Below are positions 9,053 through 15,795 of a stretch of DNA of 30,438 bases, piece by piece. Numbering within the stretch: the first letter of the stretch is position 1; each line of letters opens with the position of its first letter. The position numbers were made by a program, and so were the translations under genes. Source of the DNA: Patescibacteria group bacterium. Its GTDB lineage: Bacteria > Patescibacteriota > Minisyncoccia > Phycocordibacterales > JANLHH01. The stretch is from NCBI GenBank assembly GCA_024654605.1, contig JANLHH010000067.1, positions 1 to 30,438 on the forward strand, read 5' to 3'. The notes under the pieces were generated by a model. That model had not been told where the DNA came from. It was given only the letters and a program-made list of their open reading frames with translations, and searched no databases.

Positions 9053-9587
9053 TGATGTTTTAAAAGACCAAAGAGCAACGGTACATTCTATGGTGTACGA
9101 GCTTACCGGGAAAAAACTGAGACACTTAAGATCAGGACGGCCTTTCGTCTCTAGGTTAATAGATGTTTCCGTGTCGCATAAGGGGCCCATTGTAAAAGTG
9201 AAAGCAGTGCCTGCTCCTTACAAGATAGGTATAGATGTTGAGTGGCTGAAGGAGTCTTTGAGCGAGGAGCTTTTTTTGGGACCCGTGATAACAGAAGAAG
9301 AAGTCCCGTTTCTAAGAGAGTTTTGCAGAAAACATGGTTTCCCGCTATCTTCCGGGATCGCTACGTTTTGGTCTGTGAAGGAATCTTTTTTTAAATGTTT
9401 GGACCATGACCTGAGGCCTGGGAAAATACGACTTGCTGATATTTCAGGAGACGGCTTGGTCAGCTTCGTCTTGTCTGATGAAATAGAAGAGATCATGAAA
9501 AAGAGGAGGCTAAGACTATGTTCGGTGAAAGTGGTCATTGGCGGTGAGTACGTGTATTCGGAAACAGTGATGAAGCGTATCAGGTAG
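9045..9587 (+). CDS. 4'-phosphopantetheinyl transferase (Sfp-like) of the synthase operon
   Basis: A 180-residue protein that should attach the phosphopantetheine arm of CoA to Ser380 of the upstream ACP. It carries the two family motifs: GIDVE with metal-binding Asp64 and Glu66, and WSVKESFFK with Trp109, Lys112 and Glu113. It is shorter than Sfp (about 225) but contains the catalytic core. Its ATG overlaps the megasynthase stop (ATGAATAA), so translation is probably coupled. In enediyne PKSs the PPTase is fused at the C-terminus of the enzyme; here it is a separate last gene. A dedicated PPTase makes the operon self-sufficient for ACP activation. Confidence 0.88.
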   Translation: MNNDVLKDQRATVHSMVYELTGKKLRHLRSGRPFVSRLIDVSVSHKGPIVKVKAVPAPYKIGIDVEWLKESLSEELFLGPVITEEEVPFLREFCRKHGFPLSSGIATFWSVKESFFKCLDHDLRPGKIRLADISGDGLVSFVLSDEIEEIMKKRRLRLCSVKVVIGGEYVYSETVMKRIR

Positions 9588-9712
9588 AAACCGTTTAGGT
9601 CAGAACAGAGACCCCGTGCGAAGGAGGTCCTGAAAATAGGGCATATATACAATTAGGACACAGCGGTTGATATATTTTCCGGAATAGATAGTTATCCACA
9701 AAATTGTTTTTA

Positions 9713-9736
9713 TGGAAGGCGCTTTTCCAGTACAAT
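9713..9736 (+). promoter_or_regulatory. Candidate promoter with overlapping small palindrome
   Basis: TACAAT at 9731-9736 is a plausible -10, ten bases before the ATG at 9747. Directly upstream, TGGAA (9713-9717) and TTCCA (9725-9729) form an imperfect palindrome around GGCGCTT, which could be an operator or a weak hairpin. The rest of 9588-9712 holds no gene; it contains one exact DnaA-box-like nonamer at 9692-9700. Confidence 0.4.
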
Positions 9737-9746
9737 AAATACATAT

Positions 9747-10790
9747 ATGATAAAAGAGGTATCTTTTTTTATTCTCGGTTTTTTGCTTATATTGTTTGCT
9801 AGTGTATTTATTGAGAGCAGAGGGCAGGGAGAGGTAAGAGCGAGTGCGCCGCATCAAATGGGTGGATATGCATGGAGTGCTAATGTCGGCTGGGTAAGTA
9901 TGAGTTGTGAGAATGAAGATACGTGTGGGGCGGTTGATTACGGTGTTGATCTCGCTTCTGACGGTACTCTTTCGGGATACGCGTGGAACAACAATATCGG
10001 ATGGGTGAGTTTTAATGAGAGCGAGCTCACAGGATGTCCTTCCGGTACCTGCAGGGCATGGGTTGATTCGGTAACGGGTACTATGTATGGCTGGGCTCGG
10101 GTGTGCGCGGGTTCGGCGAATGGCAATTGTACGGGTGGGGATCGCACCGATGGGTGGGACGGTTGGATCAGCTTGAATGGTCCCACATACGGGATTGAGA
10201 TTGTTTTAAATCAAGACGATCCGCAGAATAAGATATTTGAGGGATACGCATGGGGAGACGCTGTTGTGGGATGGCTCCAGTTTAACGGATATGCGGGGAG
10301 TGAGGTAAATATCAACCAGCCCGTCTGCAGTGTAAATGCCGTCTGCGAACCGGGCATCGGCGAGGATACTCTTTCCTGTCCGTCAGATTGCATCAGTGCT
10401 TCTTTCTCGCTTGAAAAGTCAAACAATTTGGATATTACTTTTGTCGCGGATAAGCCGGAAGTTTCCAGCAGGACAACCATATCGGCAACACCCGAGGGAG
10501 CATTCACGGATACTATTACACTTTCCATTGATAGCGTGAAAGACCCCAGTAACCAACTCGTTGATCCGGAAACCCTCGGTATGACATTTACCTTCTCTGA
10601 TTCAACACTGGAATATCTTGGTGGCGGAGATTACGCGACCTCAACACTATATGTTGATATTACGAGCGTACTTACGGAGGGTAACTATACTGTTACGGTG
10701 GAAGGCTCGGGTGGAACGCCGACATTAAACCGACTGCTTGATGTCACATTGGGCGCCAAAGTGCTTGAAACAAAATTTGAAGAATTTTAA
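9747..10790 (+). CDS. Secreted surface protein with GYAW...GW repeats and shared C-terminal domain
   Basis: A 347-residue protein with an N-terminal hydrophobic signal or anchor (about residues 5-24). Four aromatic repeats of the form G-Y-A-W-x(3-4)-x-G-W-[VIL]-x-F/L follow (GYAWSANVGWVS, GYAWNNNIGWVS, DGWDGWISL, GYAWGDAVVGWLQ). A cysteine motif C-x5-C-x9-C-x3-C lies around 10325-10391. The last ~125 residues match the C-terminal domain of the protein at 2-2302: SNN near its start, TF.F in the middle, Y-T-[IV]-T-V-E-x-S-G-G, and a final F-[KE]-E-F. Repeats of this kind are common in Parcubacteria surface proteins of unknown function. It sits directly downstream of the synthase operon on the same strand, but with its own gap and candidate promoter. 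Confidence 0.75.
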   Translation: MIKEVSFFILGFLLILFASVFIESRGQGEVRASAPHQMGGYAWSANVGWVSMSCENEDTCGAVDYGVDLASDGTLSGYAWNNNIGWVSFNESELTGCPSGTCRAWVDSVTGTMYGWARVCAGSANGNCTGGDRTDGWDGWISLNGPTYGIEIVLNQDDPQNKIFEGYAWGDAVVGWLQFNGYAGSEVNINQPVCSVNAVCEPGIGEDTLSCPSDCISASFSLEKSNNLDITFVADKPEVSSRTTISATPEGAFTDTITLSIDSVKDPSNQLVDPETLGMTFTFSDSTLEYLGGGDYATSTLYVDITSVLTEGNYTVTVEGSGGTPTLNRLLDVTLGAKVLETKFEEF

Positions 10791-10805
10791 TATCCATACA
10801 TAATC

Positions 10806-11120
10806 ATGATGAATACAGAAAATGACCACAATTTAGTAAAAAGCGCGTATTTGATAGGAGTTCTCCTTTTGGTGATTGTTGTCATTTCGTCCATCGGGCT
10901 GTTTCTAGGGAAAGAAGAAGGCGCGAATGAACAAACGGACGGTACGACAAAAACCAGTCTTTCAGCCGAAGAAAAACGCTTGATCGAGGAAAGACTGAGC
11001 GGCAACACCGCATCGGCAGGGACTCTTTCAGAAGCGGAGAAGCAAAAGATAGAGGCCAATTTTAAGAAAAAGGCAAGTTCCGAACACCCACCTTTATTAG
11101 AAGAAGAAATGGGACGTTAG
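10806..11120 (+). CDS. Small single-pass membrane protein, unknown
   Basis: 104 residues (103 if the second ATG at 10809 is used). Residues about 13-35 form one membrane helix (SAYLIGVLLLVIVVISSIGLFLG), followed by a charged, probably helical tail rich in Glu, Lys and Ala (AEEKRLIEERL, EAEKQKIEANF). I do not recognise a family. It begins 15 bases after the preceding gene, so it may be co-transcribed with it. Confidence 0.6.
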   Translation: MMNTENDHNLVKSAYLIGVLLLVIVVISSIGLFLGKEEGANEQTDGTTKTSLSAEEKRLIEERLSGNTASAGTLSEAEKQKIEANFKKKASSEHPPLLEEEMGR

Positions 11121-11149
11121 TGGTTTGCTAAGTATTTTTATCAGCAGTA

Positions 11150-11155
11150 TATAAT
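11150..11155 (+). promoter_or_regulatory. -10 element TATAAT upstream of the S74 protein gene
   Basis: A perfect TATAAT lies 16 bases before the ATG at 11172, giving a predicted leader of roughly ten bases. No TG extension or clear -35 is seen. Confidence 0.5.
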
Positions 11156-11171
11156 AACCAAGTAGTTAAAA

Positions 11172-12515
11172 ATGAAATTTTTTAAAAACAAAATTGCAGT
11201 ACGGCACAAAACCTTAAATACAGTGAAAGTGATTGTTCTCGCAGGGCTTCTCGGCGTCGGAGTGAGTCTCGTTTCTGCCGCATGGCAAGCGCCGGTATCC
11301 GCGCCAACGGCAAACAATGCGGAAGCGCCTATCAATGTGGGTGCGACAACTCAGACAAAAACAGGCGGAATCTGGGCTGATTTTTTCGGGACGCTTGGAG
11401 GGAGTTATTTTGAAGGCGATGTCGGTATCGGTACGTCAGACCCTCAAGCCCCGCTTCATGTAGACGTCACCAACCTCGCGGATAGCATCAACTGGGCGTC
11501 GTCCGTGCAGGGCGGAATCGAAGGGGATCTGATCGTATCGGAGGAAAATGCAGCTCTCAATCTTATCGGGGAAAACGGCTCGTACTTCTCTTCAAATATT
11601 CGTCTTTCGGAGGTGGATACCGCGGGAGATTATGAAGATGTATGGGGTATTTATCGTACAACGGCAAGTCAAGGATCACGACTTGAGATTGGATATTCCA
11701 CAGCGGCGAATCCGAGCACCGGGTGGTGGTATGGTCAGAATAGAAAACTCATTATTCATCCTGATGGTACTGTGGTCATCGGAGACGAAGATAATCCCGT
11801 AGCAACCCTCCACGTCGTCGGCGATATCTACGCCACCGGCGACATCACCTGTGGCGGTTCTTGCGCCGGAGGCGGCGGCGGACAGTGGAGCTCAAGCGGC
11901 TACGGTATCTACTATGACGGCGATAATGAAGTGGAAATAGGACAGGACGAGCAATATGAAAGCCGATACCTGACCCTCTGGACGGAAAACGGCGACGAAG
12001 CGGTGCAAAAATTCATGGAAGCGGACGTGTATGGCATGGGATTTCGCTATGTAGCAAATGATAACAAGCTTTATTTTGATCGCTACCAAAACACTTCTTG
12101 GCCGGAAGCGGCAATGACACTGAAGCGTGATAATGGCTATCTTGGTATTGGTACGACCGATCCTGGCTATGAACTTGAGGTGGCGGGTGATATTGCCTAC
12201 TGGTACGGTATTTATGACATTTCAGACGAGCGATTGAAAGAAAATATTACGGCGCTTACTGGAGCATTACCAAAGCTTGAGCAGATAAACGGTGTTTACT
12301 TCAACAAGACGGGAGAATTGAACCGTGGTCGCGAAGTGGGTGTCATCGCGCAAGACGTGGAGAAAGTATTGCCGGAAGCGGTTTCGGAAGGAGAGGACGG
12401 CTACAAACGTGTTGATTACACCAAGCTCGTACCACTCTTGATAGAAGCCGTGAAAGAACAGCAAACACAAATTGAAACACTTAAGCAAGAGGTAGAGACA
12501 TTAAAATCACGATAA
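11172..12515 (+). CDS. Tail-fibre-like surface protein with S74 intramolecular chaperone domain
   Basis: A 447-residue protein. Residues about 13-36 form a signal or membrane segment after a basic start. The middle contains repeated VGIGTSDPxxxLHV-type units (near 11420-11460, 11775-11815, 12143-12185), as in phage tail spikes and bacterial tail-fibre-like adhesins, plus a Gly-rich hinge CAGGGGGQW. The C-terminus, from about residue 345, is a peptidase S74 (endosialidase chaperone) domain: ISDERLKENI with Ser351 and Lys356, the spacing of the self-cleavage dyad, then GVIAQDVEKVLPEAV and a final coiled coil (EAVKEQQTQIETLKQEVETLK). Members trimerise and release the chaperone by autocleavage. 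Here it is probably a trimeric surface adhesin or filament, not a prophage gene; no other phage gene is nearby. Confidence 0.85.
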   Translation: MKFFKNKIAVRHKTLNTVKVIVLAGLLGVGVSLVSAAWQAPVSAPTANNAEAPINVGATTQTKTGGIWADFFGTLGGSYFEGDVGIGTSDPQAPLHVDVTNLADSINWASSVQGGIEGDLIVSEENAALNLIGENGSYFSSNIRLSEVDTAGDYEDVWGIYRTTASQGSRLEIGYSTAANPSTGWWYGQNRKLIIHPDGTVVIGDEDNPVATLHVVGDIYATGDITCGGSCAGGGGGQWSSSGYGIYYDGDNEVEIGQDEQYESRYLTLWTENGDEAVQKFMEADVYGMGFRYVANDNKLYFDRYQNTSWPEAAMTLKRDNGYLGIGTTDPGYELEVAGDIAYWYGIYDISDERLKENITALTGALPKLEQINGVYFNKTGELNRGREVGVIAQDVEKVLPEAVSEGEDGYKRVDYTKLVPLLIEAVKEQQTQIETLKQEVETLKSR

Positions 12516-12534
12516 CCCTTAATTGGAGATGTAA

Positions 12535-12689
12535 TACCATCCCTAACCAATCCATTCCACCCAAGTCGTGAAAATTCCGGCTACGACTTTGAGAAAATCT
12601 CTCAACGTATCCCGATATGTCTCAATATTTTCTCTTCGTCTCGCACGAAATTTTCACGACTTAGTGGAAAACCTTCATTAGAGATGGTA
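12535..12689. repeat. 155-bp nested palindrome (possible MITE or structured RNA)
   Basis: Paired arms nest inside one another: TACCATC (12535) with GATGGTA (12683), TTCCAC (12555) with GTGGAA (12664), AAGTCGTGAAAATT (12563-12576) with its exact complement (12649-12662), GAGAAAAT (12591) with ATTTTCTC (12627), and a central ACGTAT/ATATGT. The whole would fold into one long interrupted hairpin. It contains no gene and lies between the S74 gene stop and the terminator that follows it, so it would be part of that transcript. Confidence 0.65.
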
Positions 12690-12725
12690 AAAAAACAACA
12701 CTGTTTCAAACAGTGTTGTTTTTTT
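12689..12725 (+). terminator. Rho-independent terminator before pilB
   Basis: A 15-bp perfect stem (12689-12703 with 12711-12725) with loop tttcaaa. The right arm ends in a run of seven T. It should end the transcript of the S74 gene and insulate the pilus genes; the A-run on the left arm would also allow leftward termination. Confidence 0.88.
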
Positions 12726-12757
12726 ACACATATGCGCGCCCTTTCTTCTGATTAGTT

Positions 12758-12766
12758 TGGTATAAT
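12758..12766 (+). promoter_or_regulatory. Extended -10 promoter (TGGTATAAT) of the pilus genes
   Basis: TG-g-TATAAT at 12758-12766, 33 bases downstream of the terminator. It predicts a leader of about 30 bases to the preferred pilB ATG at 12803. Confidence 0.65.
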
Positions 12767-12802
12767 ACAGGTAATAATGTTTTTGTGTTTTCAGGTACCG
12801 CT

Positions 12803-14557
12803 ATGCGTGTTGAAACCAGTCAATTAAAAAAATTTATCTTGGACTCCGGTCTTATGTCGGAGCACGATCTTTCACGCGCCGAAGAAGACGCGCGAGAAAA
12901 GAACATTCCGCTTAAGCAGGTACTTTTGAGTGATGGTCATATTTCCGAGGACGACCTGCGTCGCATGGAAGCATACGTGCTAGGGATCCCCTTTATTAAC
13001 TTTAAAGATCACAAGATAGATTTTTCCACTTTAGCGCTCATTCCCGAACCAATCGCGCGCAAGCACAACATTATCGCGTTCAAAAAAACAGACGATTCCC
13101 TGGAGGTTGCTATGCTTGATACCGATGATCTTGCCGCCATTGATTTTGTAAAAAAGAAAGTGGGATTAAAGATATTGCCACGGCTGACTGACCAAGAGTC
13201 TATTAAGAATGCGCTTCTGCAGTATCAAAAAAGTCTGAAGGCGGAGTTCGGGGACATCATTCAAAAAGAAGCAAGCGCGCTCAAGGTAATGCCAGAGAGT
13301 GAACAAGGAGAGGTCGCTTCAGAGAAGGAGTTGAAAAAACTTGCCGAGGACCTGCCAGTCGTTACGATCGTTGACACGCTACTCAAGCATGCAATCGTGC
13401 AAAACGCTTCCGACATCCATATAGAGCCGCAAGAGCGTGAATTGATGATACGATACCGGATAGACGGTATTTTACATGACGCTATGGTACTGCCAAAGAA
13501 TGTTGCTTCCGGGATCATCGCTCGCATCAAAGTTCTTTCAAATCTTAAGCTTGATGAAAAACGCCTACCGCAGGATGGTCGGTTCAAAATAGATAGTGAC
13601 GGGGAAAACGTGGCATTTCGTGTCTCCACTCTGCCGACAGCCTTTGGTGAAAAGACGGTTATGCGTCTACTCAAAGAGTCCGCGGCGGGATTTACACTTG
13701 AAAGTTTGGGTTTCCATGGTGAAGCGCTTGAGCGCATCCATGAAGTGATGAAGCATACGACAGGAATGATCTTGGCGTCAGGACCAACAGGTTCCGGAAA
13801 GACAACGACACTCTATTCCATTCTTGATATACTGAACACGCCCAAGGTCAATATTTCTACCATTGAAGACCCTATTGAGTATCAAGTGCCGCGAGTGAAC
13901 CAAACACAGGTAAAGCCCGAGATAGGTCTGTCATTCTCAAACGGATTACGCGCACTGGTACGCCAAGACCCCGACATCATCATGGTGGGTGAGATTCGAG
14001 ACGGTGAGACGGCATCACTAGCCGTAAACGCGTCTTTGACGGGACACTTGGTGCTCTCCACTCTCCACACAAACTCTGCAGCTGGTGCCATTCCGCGCCT
14101 GCTTGATATGGGAATAGAGCCCTTCCTTCTCGTTTCCACACTGAAAGTTATTATTGCTCAACGGCTCGTACGAAAACTCTGCAAGGTGCGTGAGAAATAT
14201 TTCCTGAGTGAAGCGGAACTCAAAACGCTTGCGAAGAAAATAGACACTGACAAACTCTTGACACAGCTTAAAGAGGAGAAGGTCGTTGAGCAAAAAACAC
14301 CATGGGAGAAGGTGCCGTTTTATAAGGCAAAAAAATCAGAAAGTTGTGAAAGTGGCTACAGCGGGAGGATTGGTATTCACGAAGTATTGAAAGTGTCCCC
14401 CGCCGTCCAAGGACTTATCATGAAGGGTGCCACAGCAGGGGAAATCGAAGATCAGGCGAAAAAAGAAGGTATGAATACGATGCTTGAGGATGGTATTTTC
14501 TTGGCTGTTCAAGGGATCACTACTATAGAAGAAGTGTTTAGGGTTATTTCAGAATAA
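12803..14557 (+). CDS. pilB: Type IV pilus assembly ATPase PilB (GspE family)
   Basis: 584 residues from ATG 12803; a GTG at 12785 is possible but gives an unlikely extra start (VFSGTA). This cytoplasmic hexameric ATPase powers pilus extension. The N-terminal MshEN-like domain (FILDSGLMSEHDL, MEAYVLGIPFIN) is followed by a GspE core with Walker A GPTGSGKT at 327-334, an Asp-box region (STIEDPIEY), Walker B DPDIIMVGEIRD and the His box LVLSTLHTN. The usual C-terminal four-Cys zinc site is reduced: KLCKVR and SESCESGYSGR keep only one Cys each. It heads a run of pilus genes, pilC following after nine bases. Typical length for the family. Confidence 0.95.
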   Translation: MRVETSQLKKFILDSGLMSEHDLSRAEEDAREKNIPLKQVLLSDGHISEDDLRRMEAYVLGIPFINFKDHKIDFSTLALIPEPIARKHNIIAFKKTDDSLEVAMLDTDDLAAIDFVKKKVGLKILPRLTDQESIKNALLQYQKSLKAEFGDIIQKEASALKVMPESEQGEVASEKELKKLAEDLPVVTIVDTLLKHAIVQNASDIHIEPQERELMIRYRIDGILHDAMVLPKNVASGIIARIKVLSNLKLDEKRLPQDGRFKIDSDGENVAFRVSTLPTAFGEKTVMRLLKESAAGFTLESLGFHGEALERIHEVMKHTTGMILASGPTGSGKTTTLYSILDILNTPKVNISTIEDPIEYQVPRVNQTQVKPEIGLSFSNGLRALVRQDPDIIMVGEIRDGETASLAVNASLTGHLVLSTLHTNSAAGAIPRLLDMGIEPFLLVSTLKVIIAQRLVRKLCKVREKYFLSEAELKTLAKKIDTDKLLTQLKEEKVVEQKTPWEKVPFYKAKKSESCESGYSGRIGIHEVLKVSPAVQGLIMKGATAGEIEDQAKKEGMNTMLEDGIFLAVQGITTIEEVFRVISE

Positions 14558-14566
14558 GAACTAATT

Positions 14567-15781
14567 ATGCTTTTTAAATACAAAGCCATAGGTTCGGGAG
14601 GTGAAAAGATATCAAATAGCGCTGAAGCGAAAGATAAATTTGACCTTGCCAGGCAGCTGAAAGCGGAGGGCAAGCTCTTAATATTCGCCGAGGAGGAGGG
14701 CCACAAAACTGTTGTAAACATGACTTATGTCAATGCGTTTTTAAGCCGCGTTACCATGCAGGATAAAATTATCTTTGCGCGTAATCTTTCCGCCATGGTT
14801 CACGCGGGTCTTTCTCTTTCTCGCGGTATGAATATCCTTGAGCGGCAAACCAAAAATGAAAAATTTAAAAAGATATTGCGTACGGTCGGAGACGACATAA
14901 AAGAAGGAAGCAGTTTGGGCGACAGTATGAAAAAACATCCGAGCGCGTTTTCATCGCTCTTCGTCGCCATGGTGCGCGCGGGAGAAGAGTCGGGTTCTTT
15001 GACACAATCGCTGAAACTTATCGGAAGCCAAATGGAGAAAAGCTACAACCTGCAAAGAAAGATCAGAGGAGCGCTTGTTTATCCTGCCATCATTATGATC
15101 GCGATGGTGATCGTGGGAGCGCTTATGATGATATTCGTGGTTCCCACGCTCACGTCCACCTTTAAAGAGCTTTCCGCGGAATTACCGCTCTCCACTCAAT
15201 TCATTATTTTTGTCAGTGATGTGCTTATCGCCCATACCGTGGCCATTTTCTCCTTGCTTGCGGTCGTGATTGTCATGCTTATCGCATTTTTCAGAACACA
15301 AAGAGGGAAACGCATATTGGATTTTACGTTTCTTCGTATTCCGATTATCGGGAAATTGGTAAAAAAAACGAATTCCGCGCGCACAACGCGTACACTCTCT
15401 TCACTCCTCTCTTCGGGAGTAGACATTGTTGAGGCGCTCGGCATTACCGGAGATGTTTTGCAAAATTCTTATTACAAAGAGGTTGTGGCGGAAGCGCGAG
15501 AGGGAATTCAAAAAGGACGCCCGCTTTCTAGCAACTTCTTAAAAGCGGAAGGTCTGTATCCGCTCATGGTTGGCGAGATGATGGAAGTTGGGGAAGAGAC
15601 TGGGCAACTCTCCGAGATGCTCTTGGAGATCGCTGATTTTTATGAAGGAGAAGTGGAAGAGGCAACAAAAAGCATGGCGACCATTATTGAGCCGTTCCTT
15701 ATGATCGTGGTTGGTGCCGTGGTCGGCTTTTTTGCCATTGCCATGATCTCGCCAACCTACAGTCTTCTTAGTAACATTTAG
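14567..15781 (+). CDS. pilC: Type IV pilus inner-membrane platform protein PilC (GspF family)
   Basis: 404 residues, the usual length. Two T2SSF repeats are visible: the first around residues 65-190 (FARNLSAMVHAGLSLSRGMNIL ... MVRAGEESGSL), followed by two hydrophobic helices near 165-190 and 215-240. The second lies around 270-400 (RTLSSLLSSGVDIVEAL ... EMMEVGEETGQL) with a C-terminal membrane helix. PilC binds PilB and transmits ATP-driven motion to the growing pilus. It starts nine bases after pilB and is followed by minor-pilin genes, so it belongs to the same transcript. Confidence 0.95.
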   Translation: MLFKYKAIGSGGEKISNSAEAKDKFDLARQLKAEGKLLIFAEEEGHKTVVNMTYVNAFLSRVTMQDKIIFARNLSAMVHAGLSLSRGMNILERQTKNEKFKKILRTVGDDIKEGSSLGDSMKKHPSAFSSLFVAMVRAGEESGSLTQSLKLIGSQMEKSYNLQRKIRGALVYPAIIMIAMVIVGALMMIFVVPTLTSTFKELSAELPLSTQFIIFVSDVLIAHTVAIFSLLAVVIVMLIAFFRTQRGKRILDFTFLRIPIIGKLVKKTNSARTTRTLSSLLSSGVDIVEALGITGDVLQNSYYKEVVAEAREGIQKGRPLSSNFLKAEGLYPLMVGEMMEVGEETGQLSEMLLEIADFYEGEVEEATKSMATIIEPFLMIVVGAVVGFFAIAMISPTYSLLSNI

Positions 15782-15795
15782 AAAGCAATTTTTTT

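Noticed and set aside
9600..9640. Weak GACC/GGTC hairpin after the PPTase gene
   Set aside because: The stem is short and interrupted and no T run follows; not called as a terminator.
9692..9700. Exact DnaA-box-like TTATCCACA
   Set aside because: A single nonamer in a 159-base spacer without a cluster, AT-rich unwinding region or dnaA/dnaN nearby is not enough for an origin.
11172..12515. Prophage remnant suggested by the tail-fibre-like protein
   Set aside because: No capsid, terminase, integrase or lysis gene is present; S74 proteins with signal segments also occur in non-phage settings.
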